Assembly (NCBI GenBank): GCA_014607495.2
Contig: CP053150.1
Coordinates: 14,590,495-14,654,494, forward strand
Source of the DNA: Carposina sasakii
Lineage: Eukaryota > Arthropoda > Insecta > Lepidoptera > Carposinidae
Length of the DNA: 64,000 nucleotides
Direction: 5' to 3'
The position numbers and the translations under genes are program-made. The notes under the pieces were generated by a model, which saw only the letters and a program-made list of their open reading frames with translations, made no database searches and was not told the DNA's origin. Of the stretch, positions 49,480 to 60,479 are shown one piece after another; position 1 is the stretch's first letter, and every line of letters starts with the position of its first letter.

Positions 49480-50150
49480 CCCGCAGGGCAGCTTGTGGCG
49501 AGCTGTTGGGAGGTAGCGTTCCCACGGACCTGAAGTACTCCCGGGGGAAGACCCTGTTCCTCATCTCCGGCGCCGGAGTGAGGTCTGACGAGGAACAGTT
49601 CCCCCACCTCTGCCTTGCCTTCGCCGGCCGGGCAGAGTGGAGTCGCGAGAGCTATGACAGCTCGAGGGTGGACGTGCCCGTCAGTAAGTGGCAAGTTGGC
49701 TTCGGTTTAAAGTCCAGGGGCACCCCTCCACCCTAGCCACTCACCAAATGTTGCCCCTTTTGTCGCTCCGTGCGTGCGGCAGTTTCCGGGGGCCCATGAA
49801 ATGAGTCGGCGAGTCACCGCCTGCCACCAAACAATTATGAGACTTGGTTGTAATGGCAGGCGTCCGTTAGTCTCCTTCAATAGCCCAGTTACCCAACCCA
49901 TTATTCAGCCCCATAGCCCCATGACCTTTGTTTCCATCGCATGACATAGATATGCACTCCAATAGTCTTGCACATGGCGGGGACCATCGCCGGGTGTATC
50001 ATATTGTGCGGTCGGCGATGGTATCCGCCATGTGTATCCCACACCATATTAAAGTTCTCTAAAAAGGGCCTCTACATCTTGGCCACGGCCCGATGCACGC
50101 CTCTCAAAGGACCGGGACTCTGTAGTCCCGAGAATTTAAACAGAGATACA
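49480..50150 (+). mobile_element. GC-rich LINE 3' end
   Basis: A short open frame runs GGSVPTDLKYSRGKTLFLIS, GAGVRSDEEQFPHLCLAFAG, RVDVPVSKWQVGFGLKSRG and stops at 49734-49736. A GC-rich 3' region follows, with agtcccgagaatttaaacag just before an (AAT)n run. Composition and an AAT tail at both edges (49463-49478 and 50150-50167) suggest a non-LTR retrotransposon end inserted next to or into an AAT microsatellite. I recall this frame as common in moth repeats but cannot name a clade. The - strand frame at 49443-49694 is a shadow. Confidence 0.6.
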
Positions 50151-50152
50151 AT

Positions 50153-50953
50153 AATAATAATAATAAAATACTTTATTGTACACACAAAAAATTTTGGTAC
50201 ATGGGCGAACTTAATGCAATGTAGCATTTTCTACCAGTTAACCCAATTACTGGAGAAAAGCTTAGGGCCGTACATAAAAAACGAATAACATTGATAAAAA
50301 ATAAAATAACTTAAGAACTACTTACACCGACAAAGACAAATCACAATATACACTACTTATGTCTCATTTTGTAGCGTCGTGTGGTATTTCTGCACCCTTG
50401 ACTTAAAAACCGCTGCCGAAGAAGACTCTCGTATCTCCAGCGGAAGCTTATTCCAGAGACGAACAGCCGTGGCCAAGAAGGAGTTTGAGAACAGCGCCGC
50501 ACTACGCTCAGGCACCTGAAGGGTTTTATTGCGTGAGGCGCGAAGACGTTCGTCTGAATTAAAGAATTCAAGACGTTCGTGAAGATACGGAGGGGAAAGA
50601 GGATTATTTAAAATGTTATACCGAAAACAGAGAAGGTGACAGTCACGGCGGAAACGGATATTTAGCCATTTTAATTTGGTGCGGTAATGGGATACATGAT
50701 CGTACTTACGAAGGCCGAAGATGTATCGTATGCACATATTCTGAAGGCGTTCTAGTTTGTCCAGAAGTTTCTCCGTGATATCGGTATAACAGACGTCAGC
50801 ATAATCAATAATCGGAAGCAGGAGCGAGTTAACCAGGGTAATTTTGGCTGAGACAGGGAGAAAATTTTGCATACGTTTGAGAGAATGCATACTAGCAAAA
50901 ATTTTACGACTAACCTCTGATACGTGGACGGACCATGACATATCTTTAGTCAT
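50153..50953 (-). mobile_element. Jockey/CR1-like LINE, 5'-truncated
   Basis: A 198-codon frame (50953-50360 and stop at 50357) is the C-terminal end of a reverse transcriptase: LVNSLLLPIIDYADVCYTDI, KLERLQNMCIRYIFGLRKYD, RTKLKWLNIRFRRDCHLLCF and FSNSFLATAVRLWNKLPLEI. The catalytic FADD box is missing, so this is a 5'-truncated copy. A 3' UTR follows, ending tgtgtacaataaagtatttt and (ATT)n, running into the tail of the LINE on the opposite strand. The open frame has no stops, so the copy is fairly young. Confidence 0.85.
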
Positions 50954-50965
50954 GTATTAGATAGT

Positions 50966-51175
50966 ATATTTTACATACACACACGGCTGTGCTTCCAAAA
51001 TAGGGTAGTCAGAACTGCAGGATCACGAAGAAGATCCAATAGCCATATTTGGCTAGCAGGAACAGAGATGAAAATACAGTAAGAAGTTAGCTCATCGCTG
51101 AAGAGAACGCCCCTTACAATATTAACGGAAGGAGATGCAGCTGATGTATTCTAACGAAGCCCCGAATTAGCACGG
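50966..51175 (-). repeat. Family A dispersed repeat, antisense
   Basis: acacacggctgtgcttccaa, aatagggtagtcagaactgc, aggatcacgaagaagatcca and ggagatgcagctgatgtatt ctaacgaagccc. It is the reverse complement of the 5531 and 8004 copies. Confidence 0.7.
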
Positions 51176-53144
51176 GATCTAATGTATCCCAATAAATATC
51201 TCTGAACTTATGTAGGTCTTTACAACCCTTAAGCTCGGAGACTTGCGGGGATTCCCGTCGAGGTGGTATTTGAGGACAAGTTTGTGATGAATTGCTCTTT
51301 GTGGACAAACGCGACCTATCTCCGCCGCTAATGTTTGTTTTATGTTCACTTTGCTTGGCTTTAGTTTTAAACTATGTTGTTTTTGTGCCAGTTAAATAGA
51401 TGTATAGGTACATAAATTCATTCTGCTTAGAATAAAAATGGTACGATGACAGACCCAAAGACTTGTTTGAGTTTAAAAGAAAGAAATATGTAGGTACCAG
51501 AAGAACTAGATGGACTAGACTCAATCTGGCTTATGTTAGCTAAATCTTCTAAATTATCTTTGGCTGTTCTAAAGCATTTGGTTTAGCCTAGTTGTTAATG
51601 TTTGGTGGGTTGTATTGAACCACCGAAAATAATAATGACAGCGGTGTAACAAACCTTGCTTCATTATCAAATAAAACAGAGGTAGCACGCGGAACCTTTA
51701 GGTTGATTCGATTTTTTGTGCAACCTTAGTCACCTAATTGGGTAGCCCCATCCCACTTTTTATTCCTTTTTTTACCGGCACCGGTGCAGCTGATGTCTTT
51801 TGCTCGACATTCCAAGGTATCACTAATTTTAGAAACCGTTAGGAAAAAACGGATAAAATATGTCCCAGGATACGGACCGGGGTGATTTTAGTGCCCTTTC
51901 TTATGATCTTGCTCATTACTTTATTGTTTTTTTTTCCTTCCAATTTTCTGGCAAGTTTCGAAGTGATTATTTTTTTATGGTTACTATAAATTTGCTTTTG
52001 TACGTTAAACTCGGGTTATAATGTTGATATTGTATTAATACTTTAGGTATGTACAAAATATTTTAGATTAAAAAATATATTAATAAAGGGTAGGTTACAG
52101 AGTTTAGGCAGGGACCCATTTAAGGTTTTTCGTCTACTTTGCCAGCAGTTTATATTTTATAGAATAACTTGACAAAAGAATTTTGCACAAAAAATCCAAC
52201 GTAGATTGAAATAAATTATCCATAATGCTCTATTTAAAAACGGATGCAAGGAACTTACAAGAGCGGAACCATGATGCATAAACGACACAACCATCAATGT
52301 TCAGTGTTCTTCGAATTTAGACCTTATACCCATGGTGTTGAGTTGATCTACCTGAGATGTAAACCCCATAGCCCTTAAGAAGGTCATTTCTATTCCGAAG
52401 ATATAGCAGGATATTAACATAGTAATTTGTACAAACTAGGAATAGAGTCTAATCAAAAAACTTTTCTGAAGAAGTTTACTTATTTATTTTTTGAATAACT
52501 TAGCAAGTACAACGCATTACCTTCTACCAGATTATTTCAAGTTTTAACTTAGTTGATTATTGTGTTTACCCTTTATTTAGTAGCGCAATACCGTGTATAT
52601 AAAATACCTCATCATATCATTTCAGGAATGAAATGTGAGAATATGATTTACGACATCCAAAATTCTATTACATAACACTGGATTTGGCGTGTATTTTCTT
52701 TTTTGATTTAGCTACATTTCTCGCAGAACTGAATCTACATAATATAAGGAAATGTATAATATATCTGAATCCCTGTTGACCGTAAGCTGGGGCTCTTTTA
52801 TTCAAATTTAGGTATAACTCTCCGTCCGATGATATCTGACACCCTTATTTGAATTTGCGGATCTGATAAATTCTGATGCTTGTCTAGATGATAATGTTTA
52901 CAACATATAGGTACATACAAGGTGTAACATGGTCATATTTCCACATGTTTCCATATGTTTATTTATTTCCACACAACTCACAATAGTTCGTGCCAACAGT
53001 GTTTACTTCACGTTTACATAGACCATTACTGGTTTTTCTGAACACTGCCGACATCTCTCTTCAAGCACAAAAAACCCAAAACTATAAATAAAAAGCTAGA
53101 ACACACCTACTTATCCTACATCTAACATTACTATTTAATTCTAG
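51176..53144. other. No recognised gene
   Basis: About 2 kb of AT-rich sequence. Nothing identified. ccggcaccggtgcagctgat (51776) is a small GC palindrome. Confidence 0.5.
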
Positions 53145-53290
53145 TAGACGCCCGCGACTCTGTCCGCGTGGACTACAGAAAAAATAAAATGTTGAAATTA
53201 TCCGGGATAAAAACATTTTCCCAGGATAAAAATCGGTCCAGCCGTTTCCGAGATTAGCGTGCACAAACATCGATCCGTTACAATTTTATT
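53145..53290 (+). repeat. Family C dispersed repeat, short copy
   Basis: gacgcccgcgactctgtccg, cgtggactacagaaaaaata and the 3' part aatcggtccagccgtttccg, agattagcgtgcacaaacat. The 53699-53722 sequence gcccgcgacttcgtccgcgt is another head. Confidence 0.65.
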
Positions 53291-54039
53291 ATATGTATAG
53301 ATAGAATAGATGACTACAGGTGGGAGCAAATAAATCGTTTCGCATTGTAAACGAAAACTCAATTATTTCCTAAAAACAATCTAAAAGCTCTGAGCTTTTC
53401 TCGTCACCAATAAATCTATCAAGAAACGATAAATATAGAGAGTCAGCTACTTATTAAAGGGACCCGAAAATAAAAGATTGAATAAGGGCAAGCATTTATT
53501 TGCGAAGACATATATTTGTGACAGTTACACATAGCCGGGCACATCTGTGGCCACAAAAACCGTCTGAATGCCTACTACGTAAGGTTGTCCATCTTGATTC
53601 TAATCCCAATCCTAATTCGAATCAAAAACATACTGTAATAGGGCCAGTGAAGGTATCTAAACGGAAACTTCAGTCAACAACAATTGTCATAACTAGCTGT
53701 TGCCCGCGACTTCGTCCGCGTGTATAGTATACTATATCCTCTTCTGTACTCCTAACTATATGTATGGAAAATTTGAAGAAGATTACTTGAGTAAATAAAA
53801 CGTGAATATGTAGGTAACTAACAAACAAACTTGCTTTCGAATTTGATGAAGTTGGTACATCGACCATTATAAGTTGATTCCGATTGCTATTGCATTTCGT
53901 GCACAGACGCGGGTCTTCGTGTGGCGGTCATTCACCTTCTTACATTACATAGATCTAACAAATATTGAAGTGACATTCTGTCATTCGTGTACCTTTTTCA
54001 ACGTTAAAGTGTTTTTCGAAACTATATTAGTTAATAAAT

Positions 54040-55257
54040 ATGTCTGAAATAGAACAATTTACCTTTGAACGTGAAGTCATTTTCAATGACTTGCAAGGAA
54101 TGTTGGATTTCTTACAATCTAAGGATTTAAATCAGTTTAAATGCCGAGTTACTGAATTACCTACGCTAAAAAGGGATTTCGCTCGTGTTCAGGGTAGATT
54201 AGAAAAACTTTATATAAAATCGTCTACTTTTGATTCCTCATTGGAGATAACCTATAGGAAAAAATTCAAAGATCTATATTACGAAATAAAATCTACAGCA
54301 GATCAAATTAAAGAGGAAGAGTTAGCGCAAAAGCGAATTCTAAACCAAGCTGTTTCATCTTCATGCAGTTCATCGTCTTTACACAGTTGCAATGGTCAGC
54401 CAACACGTAGCAGTCATAAGCATAATCTACAACCGCTTCCATTGCCATTGTTCCATGGCGATGCAACTGAATGGCATTCATACAATGAATTATATCAACA
54501 AATTGTACATAATTGTACGGATTTATCTAACGTTGAAAAATTTAGATATCTTTTGTTATCGTTACGCGGCGAACCTTTTAATTTAATAAAATCCATTCCG
54601 ATTACAGGCGATAATTACTTTACCGCATACGAGTGTTTACAACGTCGTTACGAGAACAAAAGAATAGTCGCAACTATACACATTAATAAAATCTTAGATA
54701 TTGAACCTATGTCCGATAAAGTAAATCAGACTGAACATGGCGTTCGTAATATTTTAAATGTTTGCCAAGAAAACCTAAGCGCATTAAAAGTGTTAAACTT
54801 TCCCACTGATCAGTGGAGCTTTCTGTTGTTGAATGTTTTATTTCGAAAGCTTTCAACATACGTTCGTAAACGTTTCGAACAGTCATTATCTTCGCCTACT
54901 GAAATACCTAAAGTCACTGATCTACTCGAGTTCCTCGAGAAGGAATTAGTTACTAGCGAAATAATGACAAACACGACGTCGTCGGCAGTCACCAGCGTCG
55001 GCGGCGGCGGCGGTCCGCGCGCTCACGGCTCGCTGGCCCCTAAGCCCCGCTGGCCAGCAACGCCGGCAGCCGCGCGTTTCTATTCAAACGGTTCTAGACA
55101 ACATAATACAAACGATAAAGATCCGCGATCGCGTGTATATCCTACGCTATGCACGTCCACAACTCCCAATGCTAGCACATCAAATACTGTTGCCAAAAAA
55201 TCATTTTTTAACCGACCTTATTATCGATCATTTTCACGTTTTGTAATCTTCATGTAG
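54040..55257 (+). CDS. BEL/Pao retrotransposon Gag-like protein
   Basis: A 405-codon frame with an ordinary start (MSEIEQFTFEREVIFNDLQG). It has a coiled-coil-like N-terminal third and then the hallmark PLPLPLFHGDATEWHSYNEL (the P-x-F-x-G-x-x-x-x-W motif of the Pao Gag domain, DUF1759). FRYLLLSLRGEPFNLIKSIP and YECLQRRYENKRIVA follow, and the end is Ser/Gly/Pro-rich. The usual CCHC zinc knuckles and protease are missing: the frame ends at TAG 55255-55257 exactly where integrase-like sequence begins in another frame. This is an internally deleted element. No flanking LTR pair was recognised by eye. Confidence 0.85.
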   Translation: MSEIEQFTFEREVIFNDLQGMLDFLQSKDLNQFKCRVTELPTLKRDFARVQGRLEKLYIKSSTFDSSLEITYRKKFKDLYYEIKSTADQIKEEELAQKRILNQAVSSSCSSSSLHSCNGQPTRSSHKHNLQPLPLPLFHGDATEWHSYNELYQQIVHNCTDLSNVEKFRYLLLSLRGEPFNLIKSIPITGDNYFTAYECLQRRYENKRIVATIHINKILDIEPMSDKVNQTEHGVRNILNVCQENLSALKVLNFPTDQWSFLLLNVLFRKLSTYVRKRFEQSLSSPTEIPKVTDLLEFLEKELVTSEIMTNTTSSAVTSVGGGGGPRAHGSLAPKPRWPATPAAARFYSNGSRQHNTNDKDPRSRVYPTLCTSTTPNASTSNTVAKKSFFNRPYYRSFSRFVIFM

Positions 55258-55928
55258 GGCCTCAAACTTTACAATTTATTTTATCACGAAAATATTGGAT
55301 ATTATCAGCTCGTAACGCTATCCGCAAACGTATTCATCGCTGTGTGCGTTGCTTCAGAGCGCGTCCGTCTGCACCACAGCCGCTCATGGCTTCGCTGCCT
55401 GAATCACGAGTACGTCCGCTACGCCCATTCCTTCACGTAGGAGTAGACTATGCAGGGCACTTTCAAACTCGAACCACAAGAGTTCGCAATAGTAAAATTT
55501 TCAAATCTTATGTTTGCGTATTTGTTTGCATGTCAACCAAGGCAATACACCTAGAGTTAGTTCCAGATCTCACTACTCAGGCATTCCTTTCCGCGCTTCG
55601 CCGTTTCACAGCAAGACGTAACGTATGTTCAGATATTTATTCGGATAATGGTCGAAATTTCATAGGATGTAATAAGTATCTCCAAGAATTATACTGTTTT
55701 CTGGATAAACACAAATCAGAGATCCAACAATCCTGCGCATCCACTAGGACTTTCAAGCCAGTGGTTTACAATAAGGAACTCTGTGAGTTCATGACGATTG
55801 TCTACCACCCCCCGATGCAAATCGACCAACTAGGACGTCCCTAATTCGTCATTTACTACCACCGATGGTCAGATCCGGGAAGCGACGGAGTCTTCGCCTT
55901 GCGACCTGTAGTCAAGGTAATAAAATAG
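55251..55928 (+). pseudogene. BEL/Pao integrase remnant fused after Gag
   Basis: In the frame shifted -1 from Gag, sequence reads HVGPQTLQFILSRKYWILSA, RKRIHRCVRCFRARPSAPQP, FLHVGVDYAGHF and DIYSDNGRNFIG. These are the zinc-binding HHCC-type region and the first two acidic residues (D of VDYAG, D of SDNG) of a BEL-type integrase. The catalytic Glu region is missing. The frame then stops at 55842-55844, continuing in frame after that single stop as FVIYYHRWSDPGSDGVFALR, PVVKVIK to 55926-55928, which resembles the pol C-terminus. Reverse transcriptase and RNase H are absent. Breaks seen: large internal deletion, frame change at the Gag junction, one nonsense codon. Confidence 0.75.
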
Positions 55929-57679
55929 ACATAGACATATTTCTCATTGTTTTAATTTTAAGTTAGATTATAGACACCTTATTCGTTAAGTAACTTCTTA
56001 TAATTCTTTAATTAAATACTTAGTTTCTTTACGTTTCTGAACTCTATAATTTAGATGGTCAAGATTCTCTTTTTTATTTAAAATCCTACGTATTTTAACG
56101 CTGGCAGCATGTTCTGTACTTATAGCCCGATATCAGAAAGATTATCTACTTTTCGATTCAAACCTCTTTTCAAAATTCAAAAAGAGCACATTGTGACGTG
56201 ACAGCACCTCTGACGGCAGAAAGAGGAACTAAAACAGTAATGTTCAGGAGGTTTGGTCTTGTAGGATTGAATCCAGATTGAAACTAGTGCCTGAAATAAC
56301 CCTGCCTGATTGATAAATTGATAGATTGATAGTAGTAAAGGGATTTTGATATGAATTATAGGAACACATAGTTATTATGTTTTCCGATAATTATAATAAT
56401 TAAAAAGCTTTTCTCATAAAAACTGAGAAAGTACCTAATACGAATTTATTATAAAGAAAACTGCAATAACTTTTAGATATATCCAAATAAATGAAGGAAG
56501 AAGAATAACCTTGTTAATAAATGCACTCCTAAATGCATCGTCGTCCGGAAGTCGCGTCACGTCCAAAGATACCCGTAGTATCTAAACGTGTTTCCCACTT
56601 AAGATCGCTCGTGATACGGAAAAAAATATTTCTTGTAAAACTAGAAAACCTGGTGATGACAGGAACCGTGAAATTACTGAAATGATACCCTAATCTCAAC
56701 GCGGAGATAAAATTAAAAACAAGCTCTACACTTGATGAATTTATTATGCCCGGGGCCTAACAAAGGAGGTCTCTTGTTTTTGACATGAAACAATTCAACT
56801 AAATTCAGCGGGTTTATATTTAATGGAAATGAAAACTAGAGATAGCTTGCCAATATAGCGGATAAGCCCAGTTTGGCCTATATGTCACAAGTGACAACGC
56901 ATCGACTGTGTGCGCCGATGAGATTATAGGTTTATGTCATGTTTATGTACGATTATGACTTTTTATATTTTACTATGTTAACATTTTATGCTACCTATAT
57001 AAATACTGCTGAATAATGCTGTAGTTTCATCTTGTGTACTTTTACATTTATTAAATGGCCTAATGAGCACAGTTAATCAATTAATCAGCCATTTTACCAG
57101 AGTTCAAATTTCAAGATCCTGTCAACACAAATCAAAATTGGGAGTAATTAAATTCTCATGAACAGATGAATACTGAAATGTCGCTCAACATCGAGTGAAA
57201 CCTTTCGTAAAACTGATACCAAAATCGTTTTGAAAACGAAATAATTTTAGCATTAAAATGTCTCCTAAAAAAACATGTCCTAGATCCTGAGTCAGGCTGG
57301 TGTCCTGAATAGAGGTGAATTGGCAGACGTCGACAGACTCATGAATGAAGCGGAAACAGAAAGGATGTGAAATGAGGGAGCGGGTATACGTACGAATGTA
57401 TCGTACATACGTTACATTAACTACAATACTCCCAGATCACAATACTCCGTGTAATATTTCGCTGGTATATGCAGTATGTTATATTGTTTTGCCGTAACAG
57501 GATATTCTGCATTTTTTCCAACGTTATGCGGAGTATTTTTACTAAGATGATTCTCGTGGCGTCTTTTTCTTCCCTTGTTAATAATTTGTGTATAATGTCG
57601 GTGTGCTTTTAAAAGCATTAAAAATATTATAAGAAGGTTGTTAGTTAATATTATTCATAAGTTGTAAATAAATATTTAA
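55929..57679. other. No recognised gene
   Basis: AT-rich DNA; no LTR copy matching 53700-54039 was found. Nothing else recognised. Confidence 0.5.
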
Positions 57680-57765
57680 TATTTAGGTGGCACCATGTGG
57701 TTCTATCGGCTCTTGGTGCTCTGCCTACCCCGTAAGGGATAAAGGCGTGATTATATGTATGTAAA
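57680..57765 (-). repeat. LINE-type fragment, antisense
   Basis: ggtggcaccatgtggttcta, tcggctcttggtgctctgcc, taccccgtaagggataaagg, cgtgattatatgtatg. Reverse complement of 23224-23292. Confidence 0.75.
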
Positions 57766-58112
57766 TATTTAATTATGGCTGTTTTAGCATGTTTTTGTTA
57801 TCTATTAGCAGACAATTACACTTTTCAAATATGTCAGCGTTTGATGAACGTTTTTAAATGTTGAATAAATAAAAGTAGGTAAGCCATTTTTTAAACAGCT
57901 CTTTTCTCTCTATCTCATTGGATCTACTGGAGCAGGTGCTTCCCGACTAATTACATGTTACGTATCATTAAATACAGTCACATATTAGATAAATAAATAG
58001 ATAAAATTCTTAATTCGTTACTAAGTACTTTACTAGCTACATCATACAGATACGTGTATCTAGCTGCTGAAGCTTTAGGTAGTCTTATGTCAAACGGACA
58101 CGATTTAAGTGT
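57766..58112. other. No recognised feature
   Basis: AT-rich; nothing recognised. Confidence 0.5.
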
Positions 58113-58324
58113 AAAGGTGGTCATTGACGGTCACTTTTGCCCGTCACTTCGGAAATAAAATCACTTCGAAAATTTACCGTGCAGCTCACTTATCGCCCCA
58201 GAGCAGAGATTTGGGAAAACGCTCCTGAGTTTTACCTGCCGTTGTGTTGTTTGGAGTGACGCGACGACGCCGCCAGATCTACATCCAAAGTAACAAGCAA
58301 AAGTGACCGACAATGACCACCTTT
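58113..58324. mobile_element. 212-bp MITE
   Basis: Left aaaggtggtcattgacggtc, acttttgcccgtcactt pairs with right gtaacaagcaaaagtgaccg, acaatgaccaccttt. The arms are about 35 bp. Target duplication unresolved. Confidence 0.75.
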
Positions 58325-58759
58325 AAGTCTAGCAAAGGCGCCTGTCACGAGATACCTACTAATAACAATGCTCCTGGTGAAACTGGGTCATCTCATGTAA
58401 GGCGCATATTCAGAATATTGTCAACGAAAGCAGACTATTTCATTATTCATAGAATTTCAAAACACAACAGTCTATGTAAGGATTAGGGTAGGTATTTTGT
58501 CTTATAAAAAACATCCATGCCATTGATTCCCAAAGCGGATTTGGAGGAAATACTGGAATCAGTTATCAAACTTTTTGCAAGGTCGCTTATGCTTCGTGTT
58601 TATGCAGAGGCATAAACGATACGTTACACGATTACGATACACAATACTTAAATAAGTTGGAGAGTTCAATTTCAATATTCCATGAAAATCATAACAAAAT
58701 TTATGGGAAATTTGTGAATAACTCTGCAAACTTTACATTATAAATCACTTCCTCGAAAT

Positions 58760-59516
58760 TAGGGAATGCAATCTCGATCTCGCGAGATCTCGGCCTTTTT
58801 TAGCGAGATTGATTTCGGACGAAAAAAGGGCCAGATCTCGCGAGTTTTACGAGATTGCACTCGAGCGTAAAAATCTTTCTTTTAATTGGTATATTTTGTT
58901 AATTAATCTGTAATATCTAATGGATCTACTGAGTAGATATTTGTAGTTTTATTTAATTGATAATATCTCAGTATAATAGTCAACTCAACTTACAGCCAAT
59001 TTCAATAACCGATTTCGAGAGATATTTTGCGTATTTCGGCTTAAATGTTCCATTGTTTTCATACAAAATTTCAATTTTTTAATTTAAAAGATCCGTAATT
59101 CTTAATATCTCTCCAGTACTGGCCGTTAAATAACAAGTATATTTAATAAATATTTTTCTTACTTCTCATTGTTTTGTTTATAACAGATTTTTGTTTGATA
59201 TTAGAAGAGAAGACTGGTTATTTATTTCATTAATGTTATTCGATATATACGTACATCAAAGTTTACTACTTAGAAGTTTATAAAAAATATAGACAGATAC
59301 TTCAAGCAATGTTTGATGCATAAAAGTATTGAAAAAAATCGTGAAAATAGGTGTTTAATTTCATAATACATTATAACTTTTATTATTCTTTTCCAAATTT
59401 ATTCAAACATAGTGATTATTTGCAAATCTCGAAATTGGCGAGATCTCGCAGTATTGGTATTCATAAACTCGCGGGATCTCGCTTGAGCCCCAATCTCGCG
59501 AGATTTGCATTCCCTA
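58760..59516. mobile_element. hAT-type non-autonomous element with perfect 8-bp duplication
   Basis: The element starts tagggaatgcaatctcgatc and ends cgcgagatttgcattcccta. The flanking octamer CTCGAAAT is identical on both sides (58752-58759 and 59517-59524), the target duplication expected for hAT. The motif (A)TCTCGCGAG(AT) recurs at both ends: three times near the left (58775-58860) and three near the right (59430-59505), typical of transposase-binding subterminal repeats. The middle 550 bases are AT-rich with no transposase frame. Confidence 0.9.
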
Positions 59517-59524
59517 CTCGAAAT

Positions 59525-60026
59525 CACTCTGAGGTATCTTTGATCTCATTAAATTATTAGGAATCAATATCAAATATCCCAGAGGAAATTGAAGAGTGCA
59601 TCATCAGTAAATGGTATACGAGTGCAAGGAGTGCACTAGACGTGCAGGCAATGGCAGTTTATTATCAATGTCAGCGATCGAGATAGCAAGACGAGGGGAC
59701 AAACGTAAAGTTTATGAAGTAAAAACCTCTTATTAAAAAAAAATATATTTTATTTATTTAGGAAAATATGGTACATAAAACAAAACTCAATCTTATTATG
59801 GTACAATATTAAGTACAATTCAAAGTTCTGAACCAGATTGGGTTCCTTAGATTATGTACACGTTATGATCAAAGTGTTTGAAGTGTATTTGACACATAAC
59901 ATTTTTAAATCGTTAGCAGTGTTAGTTAAAAAAAACAAAAATAGTATAAGGTAAAGATGGTACAGTCAGCATCAAAAGTCGCTGAACACATTCAAATTTT
60001 CAAAATCACTAAACACTATAATAATA
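59525..60026. other. No recognised feature
   Basis: AT-rich; an A run at 59735-59745; nothing recognised. Confidence 0.5.
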
Positions 60027-60477
60027 CAGAAGAGCCTCTTTAATCCGAACACCTAAAATTTACACCCTGTTCGGATGCACGCAGCGTTCGGATTATAGAA
60101 TTTAAATAAATAAGGACAATTTTTGAAAATAAAACAACGTTATGTGTAATTAAGAATAAGCTTTAATCATGCAAAATTGTTATATAATTAAAGTATCAAT
60201 CAGCCTTTTTAAAAAAATCCGGAATAGTGCTTTGGCAAGTCGTGTTTAGTGACATAAAAAACGCTTTATACCTTAATTTATGCAAAAGCTTTTTTTCTGA
60301 CATCGAAATATCGACTTCATCCGCCCAATCTAAACAAGTATTTAAAGGCAGACACAGCTTTTTGATGTTCTGTGCCCGCGAGTGACTGAGAAACGGCGGG
60401 TGCATGAGGGTCAGGGGGTCGTTCGGATTATAGAGGCGTTCGGATTAGCTAGGGTACGGATTATCGAGGCTCTACTG
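60027..60477 (-). pseudogene. pogo/Tigger-type transposon remnant, transposase C-terminus
   Basis: The ends are cagaagagcctctttaatcc (left) and gattatcgaggctctactg (right), both followed or preceded by TA. Inverted repeats of GTTCGGATTA recur inside both termini (60051, 60090, 60420, 60439). On the - strand, 60405-60196 encodes CLPLNTCLDWADEVDISMSE, KKLLHKLRYKAFF and STIPDFFKKAD. The CL.W…D…LL.KLR and IPDFF pattern resembles the C-terminus of pogo/Tigger (Tc1/mariner superfamily) transposases. The DNA-binding and DDE catalytic parts are absent, so this is a deletion derivative. Confidence 0.75.
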
Positions 60478-60479
60478 TA

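Noticed and set aside
54392..54992. Short frames inside the BEL/Pao Gag (both strands)
   Set aside because: Shadows of the Gag frame.
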